Positions 20,592 to 29,991 of a stretch of 64,000 nt of DNA are shown here, in pieces. This DNA is from Yokenella regensburgei ATCC 49455 (GTDB lineage Bacteria; Pseudomonadota; Gammaproteobacteria; Enterobacterales; Enterobacteriaceae). The stretch spans positions 160,869-224,868 of the forward strand of contig NZ_JMPS01000064.1 of assembly GCF_000735455.1 (NCBI RefSeq), read 5' to 3'. The notes under the pieces were generated by a model that made no database searches, was not told the origin of the DNA, and saw only the letters and a program-made list of their open reading frames with translations. The position numbers were made by a program, and so were the translations under genes. Position 1 is the first letter of the stretch. Each line of letters starts with the position of its first letter.

Positions 20592-22058
20592 TTAAAGATT
20601 CAGGGTGGAAATGAGCGCCTGACGAGCACCGAGAGTACAGAGTTTTTGCCAGGTGTGATCCACGGCGGCGACAAACTGAGTATTTCGCGGCAGGTCTGCA
20701 CCAAAAATTTCGCTGAGGGTCAGCAGTGCCGAAACGCGGTCTGATTCGGTGGAGTTGTCCACCAGAGTACGAATTTTATCCGCCAGCGGATCGCGCACGT
20801 CGATAGCCTGCCCCGCGTCGTCCGTCCCGCTGACGTAGCGCATCCAGCCGGCAACGCCCAGCGCCAGCAGCGGCCAGTTGGTGTGGCGGGCCAGATGAAT
20901 GCGGATACCGTCGAGCATCCGCTGCGGTAGTTTCTGACTGCCGTCCATCGCTATCTGCCAGGTGCGGTGCTTCAGCGCCGGATTACTAAAACGTTCTGTC
21001 AGGCTGTCGGCATAGGCATTCAGATCAACGCCGGTGATGCTGAGCGTAGGGGCTTGCTCTTCAAGCATCAGGCGTCTGGCGGCATGACGATATGCCTCAT
21101 CCTGCATGCAGTCGCTGATGTGCTGAAAACCGGCGAGATAACCCAGCCAGGCGAGGAACGAGTGGCTGCCGTTGAGCATCCTGAGCTTCATCTGTTCCCA
21201 GGGGAGTACGTTTTCCACCATCTGCACGCCCGCGGCTTCCCACTCCGGACGACCGGCAACAAAATTATCCTCCACCACCCACTGGATAAACGGTTCGCAG
21301 CTAATGGCGCAAGGATCGGCCACCCCGAGCACCACCTCGATTTCGGCGAGCGATTCATCGGTTGCCGCAGGCACGATGCGGTCTACCATCGTACCGGGGA
21401 AACTCACGTTGTCTGCAATCCAGGTTGCCAGTTCAGGTGAGCGCTTGCTGGCCATCCCGAGGACCGCGTGCTTCACCACGTGGCCATTGTCGGGAATATT
21501 GTCACATGACAGCACCGTGAAAGGAGAGAGACCACGCTCGCGGCGGCGGTGGAGCGCTTCCACCAGAATGCCCGGCGCTGAGTGCGGTTCCGTCGGATTT
21601 TCCAGGTCGTGAATGATACGCGGTTGGTTGACGTCAAGGCTGCCGGTTGCCGGGTCGATGCAGTAACCCTTCTCGGTGATGGTCAATGAAACAATCGCCA
21701 CCTGCGGCTCGCAGAATTTCTCGATAATCGCGGCCAGTGAATCGAGACGCGCGTTAAGACACTCGTGTACCGCGCCAACAACAATGGCCTGATTGCCCTC
21801 AGCGCCTTTCTCCAGCACCGTAAACAGGTGATCCTGCTCGCGAAGCTGTGCCATCAGAACGTCGCCGCTGAACAGGCTTATTTCGCAAATACCCCAGTCA
21901 CCACCGCGGGCGTTAAGCACCCGGTCAGTCAGTAACGCCTGGTGTGCCCGGTGGAAGGCACCAAAGCCAAAGTGCACGATCCGCGAGCGCAGAGCCTGCC
22001 GGTCATAGGTGGGGAGCTGCACGCTGTCAGGCAGGGCGGCGGTGGCGATGTTCTTCAT
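20592..22058 (-). CDS. yeiQ: Mannitol/fructuronate reductase-family oxidoreductase YeiQ
   Basis: The product is 488 residues, matching E. coli YeiQ. The N-terminal NAD-binding domain contains IVHFGFGAFHRAHQALLTD, and the C-terminal mannitol-dehydrogenase domain contains LRMLNGSHSFLAWLGYL, with the catalytic Lys of the family nearby. The family includes UxuB, which interconverts D-mannonate and D-fructuronate. Here yeiQ is divergent from uxuA, whose enzyme acts on mannonate, so a mannonate or fructuronate substrate is likely. I chose the start MKNIATAALPDSV by comparison with E. coli; the upstream in-frame extension runs into the control region. Confidence 0.9.
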   Translation of the reverse strand: MKNIATAALPDSVQLPTYDRQALRSRIVHFGFGAFHRAHQALLTDRVLNARGGDWGICEISLFSGDVLMAQLREQDHLFTVLEKGAEGNQAIVVGAVHECLNARLDSLAAIIEKFCEPQVAIVSLTITEKGYCIDPATGSLDVNQPRIIHDLENPTEPHSAPGILVEALHRRRERGLSPFTVLSCDNIPDNGHVVKHAVLGMASKRSPELATWIADNVSFPGTMVDRIVPAATDESLAEIEVVLGVADPCAISCEPFIQWVVEDNFVAGRPEWEAAGVQMVENVLPWEQMKLRMLNGSHSFLAWLGYLAGFQHISDCMQDEAYRHAARRLMLEEQAPTLSITGVDLNAYADSLTERFSNPALKHRTWQIAMDGSQKLPQRMLDGIRIHLARHTNWPLLALGVAGWMRYVSGTDDAGQAIDVRDPLADKIRTLVDNSTESDRVSALLTLSEIFGADLPRNTQFVAAVDHTWQKLCTLGARQALISTLNL

Positions 22059-22122
22059 TATATATACACCTGGATAACTAATGGTTAACAATTGCCAGTG
22101 TAAAGTTATATGACAGCAATTG

Positions 22123-22141
22123 AAATTGGTGTGCCGTATTT
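22123..22141. promoter_or_regulatory. UxuR/ExuR-like operator, yeiQ side
   Basis: AAATTGGTGTGCCGTATTT resembles the UxuR/ExuR consensus AAATTGGTATACCAATTT, with mismatches in the right half. It lies in the divergent yeiQ-uxuA region, where such control is expected. Confidence 0.5.
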
Positions 22142-22149
22142 CTCTGTGG

Positions 22150-22171
22150 ATTGTGAGCTGGATCAATCAAC
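22150..22171. promoter_or_regulatory. CRP-like site upstream of uxuA
   Basis: TTGTGAGCTGGATCAAT has a perfect left half (TGTGA) and a partial right half (TCAAT) at N6 spacing. It is centred about 59 bases upstream of the likely uxuA transcription start, a normal class I activator position. Confidence 0.5.
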
Positions 22172-22184
22172 CTGGCGCGTTATG

Positions 22185-22212
22185 TTGATCATTTTGCTTA
22201 AGCCTGTATGGT
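22185..22212 (+). promoter_or_regulatory. Candidate uxuA promoter
   Basis: TTGATC (-35) and TATGGT (-10) are separated by 16 bases, which places the start near 22219. It fits the upstream CRP-like site and the downstream operator at 22232-22250. Confidence 0.45.
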
Positions 22213-22231
22213 AGTCGTCATTCAGCTTTCC

Positions 22232-22250
22232 ATTATTGGTATAACAACTT
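22232..22250. promoter_or_regulatory. UxuR/ExuR-like operator, uxuA side
   Basis: ATTATTGGTATAACAACTT keeps the TTGGTAT-A-C-A core of the UxuR/ExuR operator. It lies just downstream of the predicted transcription start, a position where a bound repressor blocks transcription. It precedes the uxuA ATG by about 14 bases. Confidence 0.55.
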
Positions 22251-22264
22251 GAGAGGGTGAGACA

Positions 22265-23455
22265 ATGGAGCAAACCTGGCGTTGGTATGGACCGAACGAT
22301 CCGGTATCGCTTGATGATGTGCGCCAGGCGGGCGCCACCGGTGTTGTGACCGCACTGCACCACATTCCGAATGGCCAGGTCTGGCCGATTGAAGATATTC
22401 AGAAGCGTCAGGCGATGCTGGCTGAAAAAGGACTGACCTGGTCGGTGGTTGAGAGCATCCCGGTCCACGAAGATATCAAAACCCACAGCGGCGAATACGC
22501 GACCTGGATTGCTAACTATCAGCAGAGCATCCGTAACCTCGCGGCCTGCGGTATTGATACCGTCTGCTACAACTTCATGCCTATCCTCGACTGGACCCGT
22601 ACCGACCTCGAGTATCAGCTGCCGGACGGCTCCCGTGCTCTGCGTTTTGACCAGATTGCTTTCGCTGCCTTTGAACTGCATATCCTCAAACGTGAAGGCG
22701 CGCAAGCGGACTACAGCGAAGAAGAGCAGCGCCAGGCGCAAGCCTACTTCAACGCGATGAGTGCTGCAGAAATTGAAAAACTAACCCGCAATATTATCGC
22801 GGGGCTGCCGGGCGCCGAAGAGGGCTATACCCTCGATCAGTTCCGCGCACGTCTGGCGGAGTATGACAACATCAGCAAAGCTCAGCTGCGTGACAATATG
22901 GCCGTGTTCCTGCGGGCGATTGTGCCGGTAGCGGAAGAGGTGGGCGTACGTCTGGCGGTTCACCCTGACGATCCGCCGCGCCCGATCCTCGGTCTGCCGC
23001 GCATTGTTTCCACTATTGAAGATATGCAGTGGCTGAAAGAGACCGTCGACAGCATCAACAACGGCTTCACCATGTGTACCGGCTCTTATGGCGTGCGCGC
23101 CGATAACGACCTGGTGAAGATGATTGAAACCTTTGGCGATCGTATCCACTTCACCCACCTGCGTTCCACCTGCCGGGAAGAGAACCCAAAAACCTTCCAC
23201 GAAGCGGCGCATTTGCACGGCGACGTCAATATGGTGGCGGTCGTTGATGCGATTCTGGGCGAAGAGCAGCGACGTAAGAAAGCGGGCGATCTGCGACCAA
23301 TCCCGTTCCGTCCGGACCACGGGCACCAGATGCTTGACGATCTGAAGAAGAAAACCAACCCTGGCTATTCGGCGATTGGTCGACTGAAGGGGATGGCGGA
23401 AGTACGCGGCGTTGAGCTGGCGCTGAAGATGACCAAATATCCTGACCTGCTGTAA
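22265..23455 (+). CDS. uxuA: Mannonate dehydratase
   Basis: The product is 396 residues (E. coli UxuA 394). It dehydrates D-mannonate to 2-keto-3-deoxygluconate in glucuronate catabolism. It is a TIM-barrel enzyme with metal-binding motifs visible in [19 protein letters not shown] and [19 protein letters not shown], and in PDHGHQML near the C-terminus. In E. coli uxuA lies in uxuAB at another locus. Here it stands alone, divergent from yeiQ, which could supply the UxuB-type step. The ribosome site GAGAGGG precedes the ATG. Confidence 0.93.
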   Translation: MEQTWRWYGPNDPVSLDDVRQAGATGVVTALHHIPNGQVWPIEDIQKRQAMLAEKGLTWSVVESIPVHEDIKTHSGEYATWIANYQQSIRNLAACGIDTVCYNFMPILDWTRTDLEYQLPDGSRALRFDQIAFAAFELHILKREGAQADYSEEEQRQAQAYFNAMSAAEIEKLTRNIIAGLPGAEEGYTLDQFRARLAEYDNISKAQLRDNMAVFLRAIVPVAEEVGVRLAVHPDDPPRPILGLPRIVSTIEDMQWLKETVDSINNGFTMCTGSYGVRADNDLVKMIETFGDRIHFTHLRSTCREENPKTFHEAAHLHGDVNMVAVVDAILGEEQRRKKAGDLRPIPFRPDHGHQMLDDLKKKTNPGYSAIGRLKGMAEVRGVELALKMTKYPDLL

Positions 23456-23467
23456 GCGCAGGGAAAA

Positions 23468-23501
23468 TAAAAAAGGACGGTCGTTACCGTCCTTTTTTTA
23501 T
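23468..23501. terminator. Bidirectional terminator between uxuA and efpL
   Basis: The stem AAAAGGACGGT-CGTT-ACCGTCCTTTT is flanked by an A run on the left and T7 on the right. It serves both convergent genes. Confidence 0.9.
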
Positions 23502-24073
23502 CAGTCCGCGCGACCCATGTAGCGCTTCTCTTCGATATGGATTCGGATTTTCTCACCGGTGGTGAGATATTCCGGAACCTGTACCACCAGACCGGTAGTC
23601 AACGTCGCAGGCTTGGTGCGAGAGCTCGCGGAAGCCCCTTTGATGCCCGGCGCCGTCTCAACGATTTCCAGATCGACAGTCTGCGGCAGCTCCAGCGCCA
23701 GCAGTTGGCCGTCCCAGGTCAGCACCTGCATATCCGGCATACCGCCTTCCGGAATGAACAGCAGCTCTTCTTCAATCTGATCTTTGGTAAAGGTATATGG
23801 GGTATAGTCTTCTTTATCCATGAACACGTATTCGTTGCCGTCGACGTAGGAGAAATCGACGAAGCGACGGGTCAGGGTCACGGTATCCAGAATGTCATCA
23901 CCTTTAAAACGCTCTTCTACTTTAAGACCGGTACGGACGTCAGAAAAACGCATTTTGTACAGCGTTGCGGCGCCGCGGGCGCTCGGTGACTGAATGTCAA
24001 TATCTTTTACAATCAGCAGCTTGCCGTTGTAGTTCAGCACCATACCTTTCTTAATCTCATTCGCTCTTGGCAT
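23501..24073 (-). CDS. efpL: Elongation factor P-like protein EfpL (YeiP)
   Basis: The product is 190 residues in a three-domain EF-P fold. The modified tip loop of true EF-P (with its lysine) is replaced by the [13 protein letters not shown] loop of the EfpL/YeiP subgroup. It binds ribosomes stalled at proline-rich and other difficult motifs. It is monocistronic on the minus strand. Confidence 0.94.
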   Translation of the reverse strand: MPRANEIKKGMVLNYNGKLLIVKDIDIQSPSARGAATLYKMRFSDVRTGLKVEERFKGDDILDTVTLTRRFVDFSYVDGNEYVFMDKEDYTPYTFTKDQIEEELLFIPEGGMPDMQVLTWDGQLLALELPQTVDLEIVETAPGIKGASASSRTKPATLTTGLVVQVPEYLTTGEKIRIHIEEKRYMGRAD

Positions 24074-24208
24074 TGCAGTAATCCTGTGTACAAGGGTGTC
24101 GAAAATATCGCGTCAAAGTACTCGCGCCGGGGCTTCCAGGCAAGCGGAATTCGCGGGTTTTGTGAAAAGGTGATAAGGTGCGCAACCTGACGCCCGAGAG
24201 ACGCCATT

Positions 24209-24460
24209 ATGGAATGCCGCCCCGACTGCGGTGCCTGCTGTACGGCACCTTCAATATCAAGCCCGATCCCCGGAATGCCTGGCGGCAAGCCGGCGAATAC
24301 CCGCTGCGTACAGCTCTCCGACGAGAACCTGTGCAATATCTTTGGTTCGAGCCTGCGCCCGAAAGTATGTAGTAGTTTAAAACCTTCCGTTGAGATGTGT
24401 TGTACCAATCGTGAGGAAGCGATGACGTACCTGCTGTATCTGGAAGAGAGTACTTCGTAA
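24209..24460 (+). CDS. yeiW: Cysteine-rich protein YeiW (UPF0153)
   Basis: This 83-residue protein has the YkgJ-type metal-binding cysteine pattern: [11 protein letters not shown] at the start, then NLCNIF, PKVCSSL and MCCTN. It matches E. coli YeiW closely. The cysteines suggest zinc or iron-sulfur binding; the function is unknown. It is divergent from efpL. Confidence 0.85.
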   Translation: MECRPDCGACCTAPSISSPIPGMPGGKPANTRCVQLSDENLCNIFGSSLRPKVCSSLKPSVEMCCTNREEAMTYLLYLEESTS

Positions 24461-24715
24461 ACAGCGTGACGAGGCTCTCAACAGTTATTCCTTCAGGGAA
24501 TGACTGGCATGATTATTGTTCATTTTTGGAATCCCCTACGTTTGCTATACTGCTTTCCGGATTCGCGGCTTATTAACGTTTCGTCGCTAATTTAAAAAAA
24601 TAATATATTAAATAATTTTCTGTATTTCACTGTGCCCCGCAACAGGGATTTCACTCGCCAATATTATTTAAAGCGCAAAGAAATAATAATTTTCGGATTT
24701 TAGCAAGGTAAGCAA
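24461..24715. other. AT-rich region upstream of the cfa-like gene
   Basis: About 255 bases without a gene. The second half (24590-24700) is conspicuously AT-rich, unlike the surrounding core genome, and probably holds the promoter of the cfa-like gene. A silencing protein such as H-NS would be expected to bind such DNA, but no specific site is claimed. Confidence 0.4.
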
Positions 24716-25858
24716 ATGAACCAGAATAGTATCACTCCGGACACCCAGGATGCCTGGTATAAAATTAGTTATAAATTGTTACAGGAAGCAGGGGTAAAAA
24801 TAAATGGTGATCGTCCCTGGGATATTCAGGTTAAAAACAATAAATTCTACAAGCGCGTTCTTCAGCAGGGCTCATTAGGTCTGGGTGAAAGCTATATGGA
24901 TGGCTGGTGGGAATGTGAAAGACCCGATGAGTTTATTAGACGGTTATTAGAAGCTGACCTTGAATCCGTTATGACGAAACGATTTAAAGATCTGGTGAGA
25001 GTCGCAGGCGCACGGCTAATTAATTTGCAATCGAAAAAGCGTGCCTGGATTGTGGGCAAAGAACACTACGATTTGGGCAATGATCTCTTTACTCGTATGC
25101 TCGATCCGTGGATGCAATACTCCTGCGGTTACTGGCGTCATGCTACAGATCTCTTCACCGCGCAGCAGGACAAACTGCGGCTCATTTGTGAGAAGCTGCA
25201 GCTAAAAGAGGGCATGACGCTGCTCGATATTGGCTGCGGCTGGGGCGGGCTCGCCGCGTTTGCCGCGGAAAATTACGGTGTGAAAGTCACCGGAATTACC
25301 ATCTCGGCGGAGCAGCAGAAGCTGGCGCAGCAGCGCTGCGAAAAGCTGGATGTCACCATCCTGTTGCAGGACTATCGGGACCTGGAGATGCAGTTTGATA
25401 GAATTGTTTCAGTGGGAATGTTTGAGCACGTTGGTCCAAAAAACTATGCGACATACTTTGAGGTGGTGAATAAAAACCTTAAGCCGAACGGCCTGTTCCT
25501 GCTGCACACCATCGGTTCGAATCAAACCGATATCAACGTTGATCCGTGGATCAATAAATACATTTTCCCCAATGGTTGTCTGCCTTCTGTTGCACACATT
25601 GCCACCGCCAGTGAACCCTGGTTTGTGATTGAGGACTTGCATAATTTCGGCCCTGATTATGACCGCACCCTGATGGCATGGTATGAGCGCTTTCTGGCAA
25701 CCTGGCCTGAAATAGATAGTAACTATTCTACACGTTTTAAACGTATGTTTACCTATTACCTTAATGCCTGCGCTGGCGCATTTCGCGCCCGTAATATTCA
25801 ATTATGGCAACTTGTACTGACTCGTGGAGTAAATGGCGGCCTTCAGGTACCGCGTTAA
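24716..25858 (+). CDS. Cyclopropane-fatty-acyl-phospholipid synthase, second-copy type
   Basis: The product is 380 residues, close to E. coli Cfa (382). The methyltransferase fold has the SAM-binding motif TLLDIGCGWGGLAAFA (about residue 165). Other Cfa hallmarks are HYDLGNDLF, the conserved cysteine in MQYSCGYW, VSVGMFEHVGPKNY and YYLNACAGAFRARNIQLWQ. It would add a methylene bridge to unsaturated phospholipid acyl chains. The core cfa gene of E. coli lies at a different locus, so this is probably an additional paralog. Its first 300 bases use more AT-rich codons than neighbouring genes. It is followed closely by an AraC-type regulator and inserted between yeiW and setB. Confidence 0.88.
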   Translation: MNQNSITPDTQDAWYKISYKLLQEAGVKINGDRPWDIQVKNNKFYKRVLQQGSLGLGESYMDGWWECERPDEFIRRLLEADLESVMTKRFKDLVRVAGARLINLQSKKRAWIVGKEHYDLGNDLFTRMLDPWMQYSCGYWRHATDLFTAQQDKLRLICEKLQLKEGMTLLDIGCGWGGLAAFAAENYGVKVTGITISAEQQKLAQQRCEKLDVTILLQDYRDLEMQFDRIVSVGMFEHVGPKNYATYFEVVNKNLKPNGLFLLHTIGSNQTDINVDPWINKYIFPNGCLPSVAHIATASEPWFVIEDLHNFGPDYDRTLMAWYERFLATWPEIDSNYSTRFKRMFTYYLNACAGAFRARNIQLWQLVLTRGVNGGLQVPR

Positions 25859-25911
25859 CGACAATCTTTTAATAATACCGTGCAGTATTGTTATTATTTA
25901 CAGGCTTGATT

Positions 25912-26340
25912 ATGGCAAGACAATCTCAGGTGGTTAACGACAGCCTCCTCTCAGTGATTGATGGCGTATTGTGCTGGGTGGAGAATAATATAGACAATAA
26001 ATTATCTGTGGACGATATAGCCCGTAAATCGGGCTACTCTCGATGGTATTTTCAACGTAAGTTTACGCTCGTGACGGGGTACACGTTAGCGAACTATATT
26101 TCCCGGCGTAAAATGACGATAGCGGCAGAGATATTGCTGAGCACCACATTATCGGCATTCAGCGTGGCGGTTTTACTGGGCTATGAGGATCAATCGACAT
26201 TTAGTCGGGCGTTCCGTCGTCATTACGGGGTGCCCCCGAGCGTCTATCGACATCATGTCGATTCCTCCCCGGAACGGTTGCAGCTTCCTATTCATCTGCC
26301 GCTGGCAGAAGGGGAAGCGCTGGAGCAAATGCACCGGTAA
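25912..26340 (+). CDS. AraC-family regulator, SoxS/MarA-sized
   Basis: The product is about 142 residues from the ATG at 25912; a TTG further upstream (25888) would add eight. It is almost entirely a double helix-turn-helix DNA-binding domain: SVDDIARKSGYSRWYFQRKF, then AFSVAVLLGYEDQSTFSRAFRRHYGVPPSVYR. No sensor domain is present, as in MarA, SoxS and RamA, which are controlled by their own abundance. It begins 53 bases after the cfa-like gene and may be co-transcribed with it. The target genes are unknown. Confidence 0.85.
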   Translation: MARQSQVVNDSLLSVIDGVLCWVENNIDNKLSVDDIARKSGYSRWYFQRKFTLVTGYTLANYISRRKMTIAAEILLSTTLSAFSVAVLLGYEDQSTFSRAFRRHYGVPPSVYRHHVDSSPERLQLPIHLPLAEGEALEQMHR

Positions 26341-26364
26341 GCCATAAGGCGAGCAGCGCTCGCC

Positions 26365-27546
26365 TTAGACATCCTTCACTTTAATCAGGCAGCCGACGGC
26401 AAGGATGCACATCACCAGTGCAATCCAGAAAACGGCGTGATAGCTCCAGATTTCAGCCACCACCCCGGCGAGTGAACCGGCAATGATCCAGCCCACGCGG
26501 GTGGTGTTGGTATAAAGCGTGGTGGCAGAACCGGCCTGTCCTGGCATCAGATCCTGGAAATACAGCATACCGATCCCGGCGAGAATACCGATATAGATGG
26601 CGTTCAGCAGCTGCATCGCCAGCAATAATACCGGGGAGTGAAAGGTGAGCATGCCGAGATAAAAGAGGAGCCCCGCGACGACGGCCACGCGCATCAGGAA
26701 ACGCTTACCAAAGCGTCTGGCGTAATAGCCGGCAATCAACATGGTGGGGATTTCCAGCCCGGCGGCGGTGCCCATCATGACGCCGGCGAGCTTCTCCGGT
26801 AAATGCAGCTCATTGATGATATAGAGCGGCATATTAATAATATAAAGGCTGTTGGTGCCCCACATCAGCGTACAAATGGTGAATAACAGCAGCGCATCGC
26901 GGCGATTGCGGCGCGGTGCTTCCATGTGTCCGGCGGCGGCTTTTGGCTCTTTACGCATGGAGGGCAGGAAAATCATCACCATAATCCCGCACACAATAAA
27001 GGCGACCGCCGCACTCAGGTACATAACGGTGAAGCCAAAACCCATCGCCAGTGCGTAAGCCAGCGGCGGGCCAATCACCCACGCCAGCGACACCTGCGCA
27101 CGCAGGATTGAGCTAAACATCACCGCTTCACGCCCTGTTTTATCCGCATGTTCGCGGGCGAGGGCAAACATCTGAGGGTTAGCCGTGGAGCCAAAGCTGC
27201 TCAGGAATACCCCGACAAAGAGCAAAATGAAGTAGTTGCGGTTCCACGCAAACAGCACGCACGCCAGCACACCTAATACGCAGCAAAAGACGATAAGGCT
27301 TTTACGGTCTCCTTTGCGATCGGAACGACCGGCAAGGAACTGGCTGACCAGAATGCCAATCACCGCGCTACCGGTGAAGAAGAACCCCACCATCGCCGGG
27401 CGCACATGGACTTCATTGGTCAGAAACAGACTGAGCGTCGGCGTTTGCAGCGCCCCGGCGATGCCGGTCAGGAAAGCAACAATAAGGAAAGACGACGACG
27501 TCACGTCGAACCCACGTCGGGGCGTAGCGGCGGTGCTGTTATGCAT
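26365..27546 (-). CDS. setB: Sugar efflux transporter SetB
   Basis: The product is 393 residues in 12 membrane helices. It is an MFS transporter of the SET family that exports lactose and glucose analogues in E. coli. Sequence identity is high throughout (AFLTGIAGALQTPTLSLFL and FFTGSAVIGILVSQFLAGRSDRKGDRK). It is divergent from fruBKA, as in E. coli, and ends 24 bases from the AraC-type gene, with which it converges. Confidence 0.94.
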   Translation of the reverse strand: MHNSTAATPRRGFDVTSSSFLIVAFLTGIAGALQTPTLSLFLTNEVHVRPAMVGFFFTGSAVIGILVSQFLAGRSDRKGDRKSLIVFCCVLGVLACVLFAWNRNYFILLFVGVFLSSFGSTANPQMFALAREHADKTGREAVMFSSILRAQVSLAWVIGPPLAYALAMGFGFTVMYLSAAVAFIVCGIMVMIFLPSMRKEPKAAAGHMEAPRRNRRDALLLFTICTLMWGTNSLYIINMPLYIINELHLPEKLAGVMMGTAAGLEIPTMLIAGYYARRFGKRFLMRVAVVAGLLFYLGMLTFHSPVLLLAMQLLNAIYIGILAGIGMLYFQDLMPGQAGSATTLYTNTTRVGWIIAGSLAGVVAEIWSYHAVFWIALVMCILAVGCLIKVKDV

Positions 27547-27804
27547 GAGCTATTTTTAATCAGATAAGAGACGCGCGAGTGTACGCCGGGCTTCAGCAAA
27601 TAAACAGCGGCTTAAATCAAATTCAGCACAAAAAAATCAAAAAGGCATTTCACATTAAATTTGTGTGTTGCTGAACGGTGCTGAAGATCGTTGTCAGCAC
27701 GACGTTTTGCTTCAGCAAATGCGAGTGAAATGTGCAGTACCTCTAAATTTTGCTATCTCATCAGCGAGAATACTTGCAGGAAACCATGGAAGGGGACAGA
27801 CTCC

Positions 27805-27819
27805 TTGAAACGTTTCAGC
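27805..27819. promoter_or_regulatory. Cra (FruR) operator 1 of the fru operon
   Basis: TTGAAACGTTTCAGC matches the Cra consensus (TGAAWCGWTTCA). It lies about 100 bases upstream of fruB. Cra represses fruBKA until fructose 1-phosphate, the FruA product, releases it. Confidence 0.85.
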
Positions 27820-27870
27820 GTCATCGGCCCGATGCCAGCGTCTCAAGATGGCGCCTTTTTTCTCATAAAA

Positions 27871-27887
27871 GCTGAAACGATTCAATT
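27871..27887. promoter_or_regulatory. Cra (FruR) operator 2 of the fru operon
   Basis: GCTGAAACGATTCAATT is a second close match to the Cra site. It lies 66 bases downstream of the first and about 20 bases before the fruB start. The E. coli fru operon also has two sites. Confidence 0.85.
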
Positions 27888-27906
27888 TCAGCAGGAGAGG
27901 AGAATC

Positions 27907-29037
27907 ATGTTCCAGTTATCTGTTCAGAATATCCATCCCGGCCAACAGGCTGGCGATAAAACGGATGCCATCCGTCAGGTGGCTTCCGCTCTGGTCAGCG
28001 CAGGCAACGTCGCCGACGGTTATGTCGACGGTATGCTGGCGCGCGAGCAGCAGACGTCCACTTTCCTCGGCAACGGCATTGCTATTCCGCATGGCACTAC
28101 CGACACCCGCTCGCAGGTGCTGAAAACCGGTGTTCAGGTTTATCAGTTCCCACAGGGGGTTGCCTGGGGGGAAGGGCAGACGGCGTATGTGGCTATCGGT
28201 ATTGCCGCAAGCTCCGATGAACACCTTGGCCTGCTGCGTCAGCTGACGCACGTGCTGAGCGATGACAGCGTTGCTGAACAGCTGAAATCAGCAACCACCG
28301 CTGAAGAGCTGCGGGCGTTGCTGATGGGTGAGAAGCAAAGTGAAGGGCTGAAGCTTGATCTGGAAACGCTGACGCTCGACGTAGCGGCAAGCGATCTGGT
28401 CACTCTGCAGGCGCTGAACGCCGGTCGGCTGAAAGAAGTCGGTGCAGTAGACGCGGGTTTTGTGGCTCATGCGGTGAACGACAAGCCGCTGAACCTCGGG
28501 CAGGGCGTCTGGCTGAACGACAGTGCTGAAGGCAATCTGAAAAGTGCTGTCGCCGTCAGCCGCGCGGCAAACCGTTTTGAAAGTGAAGGTCAGCCTGTCT
28601 CTCTGCTGCTGACCGTCGCGATGGTTGATGAACAGCCGACGGCGGTGCTGAGTCGTTTAAGTCAGCTGCTGCTGGAGAATAAAGCTGAACGTCTGCTGAA
28701 CGCAGATGCCGCGACGCTGCTGGCGATGCTTACCAGCGACGATGCGCTGGCTGAAGATGTGCTGAATGCTGAATTTGTAGTGCGCAACGAGCATGGCTTG
28801 CATGCGCGTCCTGGAACCATGCTGGTGAATACCATTAAACAGTTTAAAAGTGAAATTACCGTGACCAATCTGGATGGCAGTGGCAAACCGGCGAATGGCC
28901 GTAGTCTGATGAAAGTTGTGGCGCTGGGCGTGAAGAAGGGCCATCGCCTGCGCTTTACCGCACAGGGTGAAGATGCGCAGCTCGCGCTTAACGCCATTGG
29001 TGATGCTATCGCTTCCGGTCTTGGGGAGGGCGCGTAA
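27907..29037 (+). CDS. fruB: Fructose PTS diphosphoryl transfer protein FruB (EIIA-HPr)
   Basis: The product is 376 residues, as in E. coli. The N-terminal EIIA(Fru) domain has its phospho-acceptor His in [15 protein letters not shown] central linker domain follows. The C-terminal FPr domain is HPr-like, with active His in [13 protein letters not shown]. It passes phosphate from EI to FruA. The start at 27907 has the ribosome site GGAGAGG. Its stop overlaps the fruK start (TAATGA). Confidence 0.97.
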   Translation: MFQLSVQNIHPGQQAGDKTDAIRQVASALVSAGNVADGYVDGMLAREQQTSTFLGNGIAIPHGTTDTRSQVLKTGVQVYQFPQGVAWGEGQTAYVAIGIAASSDEHLGLLRQLTHVLSDDSVAEQLKSATTAEELRALLMGEKQSEGLKLDLETLTLDVAASDLVTLQALNAGRLKEVGAVDAGFVAHAVNDKPLNLGQGVWLNDSAEGNLKSAVAVSRAANRFESEGQPVSLLLTVAMVDEQPTAVLSRLSQLLLENKAERLLNADAATLLAMLTSDDALAEDVLNAEFVVRNEHGLHARPGTMLVNTIKQFKSEITVTNLDGSGKPANGRSLMKVVALGVKKGHRLRFTAQGEDAQLALNAIGDAIASGLGEGA

Positions 29038-29975
29038 TGAGCAGACGTGTTGCTACCATTACATTAAACCCGGCTTACGATCTGGTGGGGTTTACCCCGG
29101 ATATTGAACGTGGCGAAGTGAACCTTGTGCGCACCACCGGTCTGCACGCCGCGGGCAAAGGCATCAACGTAGCGAAAGTGCTGAAAGATCTGGGTATCGA
29201 CGTCACCGTGGGCGGTTTCCTTGGTAAAGACAACCAGGATGGATTTCAGCAGTTGTTCAGCGAACTGGGGATTGCGAACCGTTTCCAGGTGGTGCAGGGC
29301 CGAACCCGCATCAACGTGAAACTGACAGAAAAAGACGGTGAAGTGACCGACTTCAACTTCTCCGGCTTTGAAGTAACGCCAGCGGACTGGGAGCGTTTCG
29401 TCAACGATTCGTTAACCTGGCTTGGGCAGTTTGACATGGTTTGCGTCAGCGGCAGTCTGCCGAGCGGCGTTAGTCCGGAAGCCTTCACCGACTGGATGAC
29501 GCGTCTGCGCAGCCAGTGCCCGTGCATTATCTTCGACAGCAGCCGTGAAGCGCTTGTGGCGGGGCTGAAAGCCGCACCGTGGCTGGTGAAGCCGAACCGT
29601 CGCGAGCTTGAGATTTGGGCGGGCCGTAAACTGCCGGAAATGAAAGATGTAATTGAAGCGGCCCATGCGCTGCGCGAACAGGGAATTGCCCACGTGGTTA
29701 TTTCTCTGGGCGCGGAAGGTGCGCTGTGGGTTAACGCCTCCGGGGAGTGGATTGCCAAACCGCCGTCAGTTGAGGTGGTGAGCACCGTAGGGGCAGGGGA
29801 TTCGATGGTGGGCGGCCTGATTTATGGCCTGCTGATGCGCGAATCCAGTGAGCATACTTTACGTCTGGCAACGGCCGTGGCAGCACTGGCGGTGAGTCAG
29901 AGTAACGTTGGTATTACCGATCGTACCCAGTTGGCCGCGATGATGGCGCGAGTTGACTTACAACCCTTTAGTTAA
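29037..29975 (+). CDS. fruK: 1-phosphofructokinase
   Basis: The product is 312 residues and belongs to the PfkB family, with the signature GAGDSMVGG carrying the catalytic Asp. It phosphorylates fructose 1-phosphate to fructose 1,6-bisphosphate in the cytosol. The start overlaps the fruB stop, so translation is coupled. Confidence 0.97.
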   Translation: MSRRVATITLNPAYDLVGFTPDIERGEVNLVRTTGLHAAGKGINVAKVLKDLGIDVTVGGFLGKDNQDGFQQLFSELGIANRFQVVQGRTRINVKLTEKDGEVTDFNFSGFEVTPADWERFVNDSLTWLGQFDMVCVSGSLPSGVSPEAFTDWMTRLRSQCPCIIFDSSREALVAGLKAAPWLVKPNRRELEIWAGRKLPEMKDVIEAAHALREQGIAHVVISLGAEGALWVNASGEWIAKPPSVEVVSTVGAGDSMVGGLIYGLLMRESSEHTLRLATAVAALAVSQSNVGITDRTQLAAMMARVDLQPFS

Positions 29976-29991
29976 CAGCAGGAGAGGCATA

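Larger units (their letters stand above)
27547..27906. promoter_or_regulatory. setB-fruB divergent control region with the fru leader
   Basis: This 360-base region contains no supportable gene. It contains the two Cra sites listed separately and the fruB ribosome site (GGAGAGG). An in-frame extension upstream of fruB would translate through these operators and is rejected. Confidence 0.6.

Noticed and set aside
27691..27906. In-frame N-terminal extension of fruB
   Set aside because: It would translate through both Cra operators and lacks a homologous N-terminus. The start at 27907 has a good ribosome site and the family length.
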